Source of the DNA: Sipunculus nudus
Lineage: Eukaryota; Annelida; Sipuncula; Golfingiida; Sipunculidae
DNA: 64,000 nt
Direction of reading: 5' to 3'
Assembly (NCBI GenBank): GCA_026874595.1
Contig: CM049309.1
Location: 27,593,033 to 27,657,032, forward strand
Of the stretch, positions 9,197 to 20,603 are shown one piece after another. The notes under the pieces are model-generated. The model did not search any database. It had not been told where the DNA came from and saw nothing but the letters and a program-made list of their open reading frames with translations. The translations under genes were made by a program, and so were the position numbers. How positions within the stretch are numbered: the stretch's first letter is position 1; the number at the start of each line of letters is the position of its first letter.

Positions 9197-10651
9197 GAAA
9201 ATACTGTTGATAAATTAGTGGTACAGAAATTGTGTGAAGGACAGGCTACACTTACTAGATTGATCGAAGGTCAACAAGAACAGCAGAAGTTGTTAATGCA
9301 ACAGCAAGAACAGCTTTTCCGTATGTTTAATGAGTATCCGTCCCCTAGAAACAACCAACATGAAAGGCCAAAACAGATAGGACCTTGTTATTACTGTAAG
9401 ACAGTTGGCCACCTCAGATCAAATTGTCCTAAACTGAAAGAAAAGAATAAAAGGCTAGCCGCTAAAGCCAATTCAGAAGGGGTTAGTCCTTCTCCAGGCC
9501 AAGAATCCATTCAGGGTCAGACAGAAAGTCCAAGTGGGCCTTCTTCAGTGAACAGCACAGAAGCTGCTGAGGTGTTTCATGATTCAATTTTTGATAAAAC
9601 GGTTGGTGGTAAACCAATTATTACTGTAAGTATTGGAGGTGTGAATACAGTATGCCTGCTAGATACAGGGTCACAGGTCACCACTATCGTAGAATCTTTC
9701 TATAGAGAGAAGATTGAGCCCACAGGGAAACGTATTTCATATGGTAGTGATTTGATTAAGCTTACAGCAGCAAATGATCATGAAATTCCATATATTGGTA
9801 TATTTATGGCAGATGTAACCATCAACGGGGTTTCAGTCCCCGACAGAGGTGTCCTTGTGTCCAAAGATGTGCATAAGAACAAGAGAAACTACTCAGGAAT
9901 CATAGGTATGAATGTAATAAAGTACATCCCAGAGTTTTCGAATTTGTCCCAAAGTACTGCAAGTAAAGAGGGCCATGCAGCCATTTTGAAAGTTGCAGGG
10001 TCTTCTCCTGTGGTCGTACCTTCAGCAAGTGTATGTGATATCCTAGCTGTATGCTCCCAGAGGGAGGTAGAACCTGTTCTTATAGAAAGTTTAGCAAGTG
10101 CTAATCAAGGTATCATTGTTGCACCATCCTTAGTCGATTTGTCAGATGGGAGGACTTATGTGCGGGTGGCAAACAGTTCTGGGAAAGATGTAGTCCTTAA
10201 ACCAAAATCCCGCTTAGGTTTAGTCCGTCCTGCTGAGTCGGTTGGTGTAGAGACCGTAGATGTTCGGTTGACTGTATCTGAAACGCAGGTTCAAGTGTCA
10301 TCTGTAGAGCCAGTTTCTCAGAGCTTGCAGGAAGTCAGTGAAACGGATGTGACTGTACCAGAAGGTATAGATCTGTCCTCTTTTGTGGGTACACCAGATG
10401 ATCTTGAGTCATTCAAGAGATTACTTAATAAGTATGCTGATGTGTTTCATAAATCAGGAGAACCATTACATTGCACTAAGACTATACAGCATAGGATTGA
10501 TATGATAGATGATGCCCCCATTCAGCAGCCCTATAGACGGGTACCACCCCATATGTGGACAGAACTTAAGGATCATCTCAAAGATCTCCTGCAGCGAGGT
10601 GTTATCCGTGAAAGTCAATCTGACTTTGCGTCTCCCATCGTATTGGTCTGA
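9197..10651 (+). pseudogene. Gypsy-1 nucleocapsid, aspartic protease and RT N-terminus
   Basis: Same frame as gag. A Gln-rich segment near 9255-9330 precedes one CCHC knuckle (CYYCKTVGHLRSNC, about 9388-9430). The retropepsin active site CLLDTGSQVTT lies near 9650-9685. A spacer follows, then the RT start (PYRRVPPHMW, then GVIRESQSDFASPIVLV). A TGA at 10649-10651 replaces what is normally Arg or a similar residue before the KK-G-LRMCVDYR motif; CGA to TGA at a CpG is the simplest explanation. The protein would process Gag-Pol and begin reverse transcription. The frame continues after the stop into the rest of RT. Confidence 0.8.
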
Positions 10652-12196
10652 AAGAAAGGTAGTGGAGCTTTGCGAATGTGTGTAGACTATCGGAAGGTAA
10701 ATTCAAAGGTAAAGAGAGATGCGTTCCCCCTACCGCGTATTGAGGAGACGTTTGAGGCTCTCAGTGGAGCTAGATGCTTTTCAGCGTTAGATCTTGCATC
10801 TGCATATAACCAGGTTGAGGTCCATTCAGATGATCAAGCTAAAACTGCTTTTGTGACCCCCATGGGACTATACGAATATCCACGTATGCCTTTCGGGCTC
10901 GCAAATGCCCCAGCCACCTTCCAAAGACTTATGGGCAAGGTATTTAGAGATGAGATACTAGAGATTCTGTTGGTCTATTTGGACGATGTGATTGTCTTCA
11001 GTCGTAGTGTACCAGAACATCTCAGTCGGTTGGAACAAGTGTTCAAGAGGCTCCTAGAACATGGGTTGAGGCTTGAAGCTACCAAATGTTCTATCTTCAA
11101 GTCAGAGGTCAGATTTTTAGGGCATATATTGTCTGCTCAAGGAATTAGAACAGACCCTGATAAAGTTGCAGCCATTAAAGATTGGCCGAAGCCAAAGACT
11201 TTGTTAGAACTGAGACAGTTCTTAGGGCTGGCATCTTACTATAGGCGTTTTATAGTAGGCTTTTCAGCAGATGCAGCACCATTACACGCATTGGTTGGAG
11301 TTATGTGTAAGGCTCAGAAAGAGAAGGGTAGAAAGAGGTCCATCCCCTTAGAAACTTCGTGGACTGATGAACATGAGCGTGCGTTCCATATCTTGAAAGA
11401 CAAATTAGTGACTGCTCCAGTCTTAGGGTATGCTGATTTTACCAAGCCATTCGTGCTCGAGGTAGATGCCTCTCATAAGGGGCTAGGAGCTGTTCTCAGT
11501 CAGGAGCAAGATGAGGGAACTAGAGTAATAGCTTACGCCAGTCGAGGACTTAGAGGAGGCGAGCGGAATATGTCAAATTATTCCCCCAAGAAGCTTGAAT
11601 TACTATCGCTCAAATGGGCAGTTACAGAGAAGTTTAGAGATTACTTACTTCCCAGTATCTTTACGGTAGTGACTGATAACAATCCCATGACATATCTTAT
11701 GACAAAGACCAAGCTCTCAGCTTTAGAACAGAGATGGGCAAATGCTCTTGCTAGTTTTAACTTTAATTTCAAGTATCGCTCAGGGAAAGAGAATGTTGCG
11801 GCAGACGCTTTGTCTCGCCAGTCAGAAAGACCATGGGATAGAGAAACTAACATGTCTGATCAGGATCTCTGTGCAGAGGCAGCAGAAAGTTGTCTTTTGC
11901 CATTAGACTTACAAAACGAAATCTGGCAGGATATGCAGGAGGTTGTTCCAGTTGATACTAGTCAGTTAGGAAAGTTGTCAGCTACGTCTTTGCCGTCTTT
12001 ATCCTCTCAAGAACTAGCTGTCATGCAGCAGAGTGACCCCCACATCAGTAAATTACTTCAGTTCTGGAAGGAAGGTCAAAAAACCGTCCTTAGCTGTCCG
12101 TTGTCGACAAGAAAAGGTTGTTCAATATCTGTTACGTCAGTGGGACAGGTTAGAGGAAGTGGAAGGAGTCTTGTATCGCAGGATTCAGGATCCTGA
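10652..12196 (+). pseudogene. Gypsy-1 reverse transcriptase and RNase H
   Basis: The segment starts just after the TGA and keeps its frame. RT signatures are RMCVDYRKVNS, FSALDLASAYNQ, FGLANAPATFQRLM and the catalytic YLDD at residues 103-106 counted from the ATG at 10670. Further on, FLGLASYYRRFI marks the connection region. RNase H shows VLEVDASHKGLGAVLSQ, a KLELLSLKWAV Glu and VVTDNNPMTYL, giving the D-E-D set. The true frame is lost at the A run 12078-12083; the last 35 or so residues to 12196 are out of frame. No lesion falls in the catalytic core itself. Confidence 0.88.
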
Positions 12197-13249
12197 TTTT
12201 TGCAGAGTACGTCAGCTTATCCTTCCCTAGAAATTGAAAGAAACTGTACTGCGTAGTTTTCATGATGACAGAGGTCATCAGGGAGTAGACAGATCAATTG
12301 CTTTAATCCGTGCTAAGTGTTATTGGCCATTCATGTACCGACACGTAAAACATTGGATATCAGGTTGTGAGCGATGTCTGATGGCAAAGCCTATCACAGT
12401 AAAAACTCCTGTTGGATCAATTCTAGCTTCAAGACCTTTGGAAGTCTTGGCTATGGATTTTACGGTTTTGGAGCCGTCTAGTGACGGTAGAGAAAACGTG
12501 TTAGTTCTTACTGATGTGTTCTCTAAATGGACAGTGGGAGTTGCAGTGAAGGATCAAAAGGCTACCACAGTTGCTAGAATTCTGATGAAGGAATGGTTCA
12601 CAAAGTATGGTGCGCCCCTTCGTTTACACTCAGATCAGGGACGTGACTTTTGAGTCTAGGGTAGTAAAAGAACTGTGTAGGTATTATGGAATCAGCAAAT
12701 CACGTTCAACGCCATATCACCCTCAGGGTAATGATCAGGTGGAGAGGTATAACCGAACCTTGCATGATCTTTTGAGGACTATGCCACATGAAAGGAAACG
12801 AAAATGGCCACAGTTTTTGGGAACCGTTAGTATTCGCTTACAATACTACACCGCACGCAAGCACAGGGTTTAGCCCATTTTATATTATGTTTGGTAGGGA
12901 TGCCAGATTACCATCCGATGTATGGCTAGTAGATGATTCTGAGGAACCCCTAGAAGGTGTGGTAGAATGGGTTCAGGAACATCAGCGTAGACTTCAGGTC
13001 GCACACAATCTTGTTAAAAGTAAGTTGCAGCAGGCTGCAGAGAATCGAAAGAAATACGCTGACAGAGGAGCAAAGGAACATCCTTTGTACGTAGGACAGC
13101 GCGTTCTTCTTAAACGCCATGATTTTAAAGGTAGACATAAGGTCCAGGATCTTTATCACTCTGAAGTGTATAAGATTGTTCAGAAAAGCGCTGAACAAGA
13201 TGTTTATTTGATTCAACCTAATCTGGGTTTGGTAGTCAGAAATGGGTGA
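12078..13249 (+). pseudogene. Gypsy-1 integrase, frameshifted
   Basis: An HHCC zinc domain is visible (FHDDRGHQG...GCERCLMAK, about 12255-12390). The catalytic D-D-E core follows: [18 protein letters not shown] and [14 protein letters not shown]. The C-terminal part includes PFYIMFGRDARLP and RVLLKRHDFKGRHK. Lesions are a frame change in the A run at 12078-12083, TAG at 12228-12230, one extra base in the T run at 12648-12651, one in the G run at 12819-12821, and a frame change near 13240. Three lie in homopolymers, the profile expected of either polymerase slippage or long-read error. The enzyme would insert the cDNA and make the 4-bp duplication seen at the ends. Confidence 0.85.
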
Positions 13250-13584
13250 ATAGATCAGATCTCAAACCATGTCAAGACATGAGGTTAGCGGATCCAGAAC
13301 CACAAAAGACTGAATCTTTGGTAGACAAGAAAATATCTGATTCAGATAGTGAGGATGATATCCAGGTAATATATCCAGACGTGTCCAGTAGAGTCGAGGA
13401 GGAGAGAGATCTCCTACCAACCCCTGATTCTGTTAGTGAAGAATCTGAGCAGGATTCTGTTCAACCAAGACGTTCCCATCGTCAGGGAGCTGGTACTCAT
13501 TCAAATTTACACCATTTGCCACGTTCGGTTTATTGCAGAAATAGTGAAGTCTTTCTAAAGGCACTAACTGAAACCTTTGTGTAA
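13246..13584 (+). pseudogene. Gypsy-1 Pol C-terminal tail
   Basis: This continues the integrase after a frame change near 13240. It is acidic and Ser rich (DSDSEDDIQV, EEERDLLPTPDSVSEESEQD) and then basic (RRSHRQG). There is no chromodomain and no transmembrane segment, so there is no sign of an env gene. The tail ends with TAA at 13582-13584. Confidence 0.6.
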
Positions 13585-13737
13585 CCGACCAGATTTTAAT
13601 GTTGACTTAATTCTTAGACCTGTTTCAGTCTTACAGGATGTGATTCCATCTATTACACGCTGAGACTTAAATTAGTGATGTCTTTACTTAGTGTTTGATG
13701 TGTATTCTCTTTTGTTTGTCAGGGACTGCCAAAACAT

Positions 13738-13750
13738 AGGCAGTGGGGGA
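13738..13750 (+). promoter_or_regulatory. Polypurine tract of Gypsy-1
   Basis: AGGCAGTGGGGGA lies directly against the TG of the 3' LTR, in the expected position for the plus-strand primer. The preceding 150 bp (13585-13737) has no ORF. Confidence 0.75.
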
Positions 13751-14891
13751 TGTGATGGAGTCATCCAGTGTACGAGTCAAGTTTGTTACGAAAAGGATAG
13801 TCTTATGTACGAGTTACGTTAGTTACGGAAATTTCGTTTGACAGTGGTGCCAACTATCGCCAAACGAGTTAGTTATAGTCACGTGACTGCTAAGTCACTC
13901 GTCTTTCTCTCGGTTCCATGTCAGTTTTTGGGTTGCCGGGGATTCTCCGACTTGAAATTCGATATTGCAGAGAAATCACTGGAATACCAGGTAAATGCTA
14001 TACGTATCTTAATTCTTTATGCTTTGAATGTAACTTTGACAGTGCTTTCGATGGTTGTCATTCAATATTTCGTAAGATATAAGCTCGTTTAGAAGTTGGA
14101 ACCTTCCAGAAACCAATCATTTTGCCCCGCCATTTTATATGACGTAGATTCAGGTCATAGGTCAGGCTGGTCACATCAACTTTAAATATTTGGCTAGTCC
14201 GTTGTATTCAACGTTGTAAACAGCTGTTTTCATTCGTAATGGACAGTTGTATTTACGTTTATTGCTGTGAGTGACTGGATAGATTTTATTTTGTTTCTCT
14301 TAGTACAGATTACGAGTACAGGCTAATATTACATTCCATATTATGGTACTGAAAATGTTATGTTACTTCGGGAGACAGGTGTTTTTGTTTACATTGTATA
14401 GACGACTGTGTACTGTGTTTTCTATGCATGTTATAACACAAGAGTTTGTTAAAATGTATTCTAGTATGTACTTGTGTCAAATTTCGTTAGTCAGGCATCA
14501 GGAAATACATATAAAGTATCTGTATTAATGAGTCTGTAGTAACCATCGCTTGTTAAATTTAAATTTAATATTTTTTTTTTACTTCTTTTCAAGTCAAATT
14601 GGAATATTTCAGGCTGTTTGTCTGTGTGATGCTAAATATTCTTTCTCTTAATAATACCATATAAGATATATTTGTCAAGGGTTTACAGTAACAAATAAGC
14701 AGACTGTCTTACCAATATTTTATTTGTTGCAGGTGTCAGTGCAACAGTTGGACCAACCACCGTTTTTGCTTTATGTTTATGTCTATGTAAACATGTGCTG
14801 CTGTGTATGAGCAGAGCAATCAAGTTACAATAAACTTGTCTCCTTACACCATACTTGTGAATTCATTGGCCACCGCATCGGCCTTGCTACA
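13751..14891 (+). repeat. 3' LTR of Gypsy-1
   Basis: A 1141-bp copy of the 5' LTR, TG...CA, with AATAAA at 14829-14834. It differs from the 5' LTR by a CAGA-type 4-bp insertion near 14700, one extra T in the T run near 14575, and about six point changes. It is followed by the target duplication ATAT. Confidence 0.95.
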
Positions 14892-15153
14892 ATATCGATG
14901 TTCAAAGTAGGGCCTTCAGCTGTTTTTGGTTATTTACTCCAAGTGGTGAGGGGGCGCTAATTAGGATCAGCAGCGCTGATCCGGTGTTTGGTTGATGGTC
15001 GGGGTATTTTTCGCCTCGGCCTTGCTACAATATCGATGTTCAAAGTAGGGCCTTCAGCTGTTTTTGGTTATTTACTCCAAGTGGTGAGGGGGCGCTAATT
15101 AGGATCAGCAGCGCTGATCCGGTGTTTGGTTGATGGTCGGGGTATTTTTCACC
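14878..15153. repeat. 138-bp tandem duplication across the LTR/flank junction
   Basis: TCGGCCTTGCTACAATATCGATG occurs at 14878 and again at 15016, and the following sequence up to GGGGTATTTTTC is the same in both. Each copy contains the last 14 bases of the Gypsy-1 LTR, the ATAT target duplication and about 120 bp of monomer, so the duplication arose after the insertion or in assembly. Confidence 0.85.
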
Positions 15154-15868
15154 TTTTTTATTTCTTGTTGATTTGTTTGGATTTTAGTTTTGAAAATTTC
15201 TTCGGCGGTTTTCTGATATTATCTTAGAATGTTGATAGTTTTAAGTGGGTTGTAGTTTGTAATTCTTGGTATTTTTAATTATATCGATGTTCAGAGTAGG
15301 GCCTTCAGCTGTTTTTGGTTATTTACTCCAAGTGGTGAGGGGGCGCTAATTAGGGTCAGCAGCGCTGATCCGGTGTTTGGTTGATGGTCGGGGTGTTTTT
15401 CGCCTTTTTTATTTCTTGTTGATTGGTCTGGTTTTTAGTTTTGAAAATTTCTTCGGCGGTTTTCTGATATTATATTAGGATGTTGATCGGTTTAGGTGGG
15501 TTGTAATTTGTAAATTGAAGTAGTTTTAATTATATTGATATTTAAAGATAGGGCCGGCAGATGTTTCTGATTATTTACTTCGGGTTGTGTGGGGCGCTAA
15601 TTAGGATCTGCAGCTGTGATCCGATGGGTGGATGATGGTCGGGTGTTTTTCTTAATTTACGTATGCTTATTACTCTATGGTTTTTAATTTTTTTCGGGTT
15701 TTTGTTTGAGTTTATGCTAGTATGGAGGAAGTTTTGTGGGTTTTATCTAATTTTTGTTTTAAATTTTGTTTTGATCTCCTCTCCTGGACTCTTTAAGTTT
15801 ATTATAATGTAGCATAAATTTTTGTGCTAAGGGGTTAGGTCTTACCTTAGTTGTCTTTTCTTGGTTTT
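14892..15868 (-). repeat. 5' monomer series of non-LTR element 1, right of Gypsy-1
   Basis: Monomer starts are recognised at 14892, 15030 (the duplicated piece), about 15283 and about 15533 by ATAT(C/T)GAT(G/A)TT(C/T) followed by AGGGCC(T/G). The interval between the last two is about 250 bp. Each carries GGCGCTAATTAGG, a CAGC(G/A/T)-CTGATCC palindrome and GGTTGATGGTCGGGGT. The last unit is degenerate, and 15620-15868 is T-rich unique sequence. No gene is seen. On the element's sense strand these lie upstream of ORF1, consistent with a promoter monomer array. Confidence 0.6.
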
Positions 15869-15954
15869 TAGCTCAGCTGACTGAAAGTCATCTGAGCTAT
15901 AGCGATCACTCTTTGTCCGTCGTCCGTCTGTCCGTCTGTCCGTCTGTCCGTCCG

Positions 15955-18900
15955 TTAACCAGGCACAAATCGTAACCGCTGGACGTAGAACCTTGTAACT
16001 TGGGATTCTGAGAGGTCCATAAAAAATCTCCTTGGAAACCAGAAATTAGGTCTCTGTTACCCATATCCTTCGAGCTATGTGGCCCCAAAGTACCCCCCAG
16101 AAAAGTCAAAAATTTCATACAAAAACTTCAATATCTCATTAACTACTTGACTGATGGTCATGATTTTTGGCATACATATTGATCATGAGATGTTACATCA
16201 CTTCCTGCAGACTGGTGGCGCCACCTGCATTTTTCGATTTTTTACGAATTTTTTTCTCTATTTTTGAGACCTTTAAAAATGTGAACATCTGTTAACAAGG
16301 CACAAATCGTAACGACTGGACCTAGAATCTTTGTTCTTGACACACAGGGAGACCCATGATAAGTCTCCATGGTAACCAGAAATTAGGTCTCTGTTACCCA
16401 TATCCTTTGAGCTATGGGGCCCCAAAATACCACCCAGAATAGTAAAAAATTTCATACAAAAACTTCAATATCTCAATAACTACATCACTGATGGTCTTCA
16501 TTTTTGGCATACATATTGATCATGAGATGTTAGATCAGTTCCTGCAGACTGGTGGCGCCACCTGTACTGTTTGATTTTTTACGATTTTTTCCTCTATTTT
16601 TGAGACCTTTGAGGATGCTGTCATCTGTTAGCGTGGCACAAATCGTAATGACTGGACCTAGAATCTTCTCTTTCGACACACTGAGAGACCTATGAAAAGT
16701 CTCCATGGAAACCAGAAATTAGGTCTCTGTTACCCATATCCTTCGAGCTATGGGGCCCAAAATTACCCCCCAGAATAGTCAAAAATTTCATACAAAAACT
16801 TCAATATCTCATTAACTACATCACTGATGGTCATGATTTTCGACATACATATTGATCATGAGATGTTTCATCAGTTTGTGCAGACTGGTGGCGCCACCTG
16901 TATTTTTCAATGTTCACGAATTGTTTTCTCCATTTTTGAGACCTTTAAGGATGTAGTTATCTGTCAACAGGGTACAAATCATAACGACTGGACCTAGAAT
17001 CTTTGTTCTTGACACACAGGGAGACCCATGATAAGTCTCCATGGAAACCAGAAATTAGGTCTCTGTTACCCATATCCTTTGAGCTATGGGGCCCCAAAAT
17101 ACCACCCAGAATAGTAAAAAATTTCATACAAAAACTTCAATATCTCAATAACTACATCACTGATGGTCTTCATTTTTGGCATACATATTGATCATGAGAT
17201 GTTAGATCAGTTCCTGCAGACTGGTGGCGCCACCTGTACTGTTTGATTTTTTACGATTTTTTCCTCTATTTTTGAGACCTTTGAGGATGCTGTCATCTGT
17301 TAGCGTGGCACAAATCGTAATGACTGGACCTAGAATCTTCATTTTCGACACACTGAGAGACCTATGAAAAGTCTCCATGGAAACCAGAAATTAGGTCTCT
17401 GTTACCCATATCCTTCGAGCTATGGGGCCCAAAATTACCCCCCAGAATAGTCAAAAATTTCATACAAAAACTTCAATATCTCATTAACTACATCACTGAT
17501 GGTCATGATTTTCGACATACATATTGATCATGAGATGTTTCATCAGTTTGTGCAGACTGGTGGCGCCACCTGTATTTTTCAATGTTCACGAATTGTTTTC
17601 TCCATTTTTGAGACCTTTAAGGATGTAGTTATCTGTCAACAGGGTACAAATCGTAACGACTGGACCTAGAATCTTCGTTCTTGACACACAGGGAGACCCA
17701 TGATAAGTCTCCATGGAAACCAGAAATTAGGTCTCTGTTACCCATATCCTTCGAGCTATGGGGCCCCAAAGTACCCCCAAGAATAGTAAAAAATTTCATA
17801 CAAAAACTTCAATATCTCAATAACTACATCACTGATGGTCTTCATTTTTGGCATACATATTGATCATGAGATGTTACATCACTTCCTGCAGACTGGTGGC
17901 GCCACCTGTATTTTTCGATTTTTTACGAATTTTTTTCTCTATTTTTGAGACCTTTAAAAATGTGAACATCTGTTAACAAGGCACAAATCATAAAGACTGG
18001 ACTTAGAATCTTAATTCTTGACACACTGAGAGGTCCATGAAAAATCTCCTTGGAAACCAGAAATTAGGTCTCTGTTACCCATATCCTTTGAGCTATGGGG
18101 CCCCAAAGTACCCCCCAGAATAGTAAAAAATTTCATACAAAAATTTCAACATCTCAATAACTACATCACTGATGGTCTTCATTTTTGGCATACATATTGA
18201 TCATGAGATGTTCGATCAGTTCCTGCAGACTGGTGGAGCCACCTGTACTGTTTGATTTTTTACGATTTTTTCCTCTATTTTTGAGACCTTTGAGGATGCT
18301 GTCATCTGTTAGCGTGGCACAAATCGTAATGACTGGACCTAGAATCTTCATTTTTGACACACTGAGAGACCTATGAAAAGTCTCCATGGAAACCAGAAAT
18401 TAGTATTTTTCAATGTTCACGAATTGTTTTCTCCATTTTTGAGACCTTTAAGGATGTAGTTATCTGTCAACAGGGTACAAATCGTAACGACTGGACCTAG
18501 AATCTTCGTTCTTGACACACAGGGAGACCCATGATAAGTCTCCATGGAAACCTGAAATTTGGTCTCTGATACCCATATCCTTTGACCTATGGCACTCCAA
18601 AGTACAGCTCAGAATAATGGAAAATTTGATACAAAAGCTAAAGTAACTGAACAACTAATGCAGAGATAACCATAATTGTTTGCATGGATATTGATCATGG
18701 AGTGTTTCATAAGTTTCTGCAGACTGGTGGCACCACCTGTATTTGTTCGTTTTTTTTACGAAATTTTTCTGTATTTTTGAGACCTTTAAAGATATGAACA
18801 TCTGTTAACAGGGCACAAATCATAAAAACTGGACCAAGAATCTTCATTCTTGACACACAGGGAGACCCATGAAAAGTCTCCATGGAAACTTGAAATTAGG

Positions 18901-19430
18901 TCTCTGTTACCCATATTCTTTAAGCTGTATGGGTCCAAAATACCCCCCCCCCCCCAGAATAATGGAAAATTTGATACAAAAACTGCAGTATTTCAATAAC
19001 TACAACACTGATGGTCATGATTTTCGGCATACATATTGATCATGAGCTGTTCCATCAGTTTCTGCAGACTGGGTGTGCCACCTCTATTTTTTTTTCAAAC
19101 TTTTACAAATTTTGTTCTTTTTTTTGAGACCTTTAAAAATGTGGTTATCTGTCAACAGGGTACAAATCGCAACAACTGGACCTAGAATCTTCATTCTTGT
19201 CATGCAAGGAGGCCCATGAAAGGTGCCTGTGGAAACTTGAAATTAGGTCTCTGTTACCCATATCCTTCAAGCTATAGGACTCCGAAGTATCCCTCAGAAT
19301 AATGGACAATTTAATCCAAAAACTGAAGTATCTGAACAACTAATGCAGAGATCACCATGATTTTTTGCATGGATATTGACCATTAAGTGTTTTTATTAGT
19401 TTCTTCAGACTGGTGGAGCCACCTGTATTT
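15955..19430 (+). repeat. About ten tandem 336-bp units of family A
   Basis: Units start at CTGTTAAC(C/A)AGGC-like sequence near 15955, 16290, 16627, 16963, 17299, 17636, 17971, 18308, 18472, 18805 and 19150. Variants alternate: GTTAGCGTGGC units at 16627, 17299 and 18308, and GTCAACAGGGT units at 16963, 17636, 18472 and 19150. This gives a higher-order period of about 672 bp around 16600-17940. A join near 18404 deletes about half a unit. Six units carry an exact TGGTGGCGCCACCT (16213, 16550, 16886, 17222, 17558, 17894); later units have decayed versions. The recurring 60- to 70-residue ORFs are repeat artefacts. Confidence 0.9.
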
Positions 19431-20603
19431 TTGTATCCACCAAAACGAAGTTTTGCGGATACTATATTTTTGACCAAGTTCCTCCGCCGCAGGGGCGTTC
19501 GTTTCCAGAGAGCTCCTCGGAGACTAATGGACCTATTTTTCCCAAACTTACACCTATTATCGGGTCACATGTGAACTGGTGCCTAACCAATTTGCATTGA
19601 CCTCTGACCTTTCCTCTCTATCCAGTGTCCATTTGTGGGTCTGTTTCCACTCATAAACCCTCATATCTCGGGAACCGTTTGACCGATCAGGAAATAAAAT
19701 TGATACAAATGTAGCCCTTGGATTGCTTTATAACATACATAAAAAATGGTGGCGCCACCTGTAACCATGTTTGCACAGAGTCCATCTGTTCATCTGCCTT
19801 GGGTTAAAATCACTCATATCTCTGCAGTGAATTGACTAATTCACCTGAAATTCGTCATGTGAATACATCCAGGATAGCTTTCTTGATTTTATGACAGGTG
19901 GCGCCACCTACATTCACGTTCACGCTGATGACATCCAAGCTTATATCTCGGGAACCGTTTGACCGATCAGGAAATAAAATTTATACAAATGTAGCCCTTT
20001 GATAGCTCTGTAACATACACAAAAAATGGTGGTGCCACCTGTAACAATGTTTGCACAGTGTCTGTCTGTTAGTCTGCCGTGGCCTAAAATTACTCATTTC
20101 TCTGTAGTGGTTCGACATAACTGCCTAAAATTTTGCAGGTTTATACATCGTGGACAGCTTTCTTGATTTTATGACAGGTGGCGCCACCTACATTCTAGTT
20201 AACGCTGGACACATCCAAGCTCATATCTCAGGAACCATTTGACCGATTGGGCCAAAATGGGGCATGTGTTTAGATCTCACATAGGTCTTTATCATACACA
20301 AAACTGGAGGGGTTACCTGCAAAGATTTTTGCACAGTGTTTGTCTGTTTGTCTGCCATGGGCAAAAATCGCTCATATACATGTAGTGGTTTGACTTTTCT
20401 GCCTAAAATTTTGCAGGTGTATACAACTTGGACAGCTTTCTGGATTTGTGGTAGGTGGCACAACCTACATACACATTTAGGCTGCAGACATCCATGCTAA
20501 TATGCAACATACCTCACTCTATTTCCCCTTGCCACTCAATCCATGCCTCACTATCCGATTTTGGCAGATACATGTAGTCACTTGTCGGTTACCCGTATTC
20601 TAG
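19431..20603 (+). mobile_element. Helitron-like element, family D, nested in family A
   Basis: It starts TTGTATCCACCAAAAC-GAA-GTTTTGCGGATAC, a hairpin at 19433-19462, and ends ...GATTTTGGCAGATAC (inverted copy of the start, about 20560-20574) followed by CTAG at 20600-20603 and then T. CTAG before T is the Helitron CTRR/T rule. The core has about 2.8 copies of a 280-bp unit (TCTCGGGAACCGTTTGACCG at about 19665, 19947, 20226). The left flank and the resumed TTTTTCTCTATTTTTGAGATATATAAATACAGAC match the uninterrupted copy of family A at 47390-47450, so both boundaries are supported by an empty site. Confidence 0.75.

Larger units (their letters stand above)
6239..14895 (+). mobile_element. Gypsy-1: Ty3/Gypsy LTR retrotransposon with an extra SGNH ORF
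   Basis: A complete proviral layout is visible: TSD ATAT (6239-6242 and 14892-14895), LTRs at 6243-7378 and 13751-14891, a tRNA-Leu primer site, an SGNH-hydrolase ORF, gag, protease, RT, RNase H, integrase and a polypurine tract. Protease-RT-RNaseH-integrase order makes it Ty3/Gypsy. The LTRs differ by about six substitutions plus a 4-bp and a 1-bp indel by eye, so insertion was recent. Even so, gag-pol carries three in-frame stops and at least four single-base frame changes, several in homopolymer runs. That is either real decay or sequencing error. It sits in the 5' monomers of non-LTR element 1. Confidence 0.93.

Noticed and set aside
15906-19339. Many 60- to 80-residue ORFs with recurring peptides on both strands
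   Set aside because: They recur once per 336-bp tandem unit, have no domain, and follow from the repeat period.
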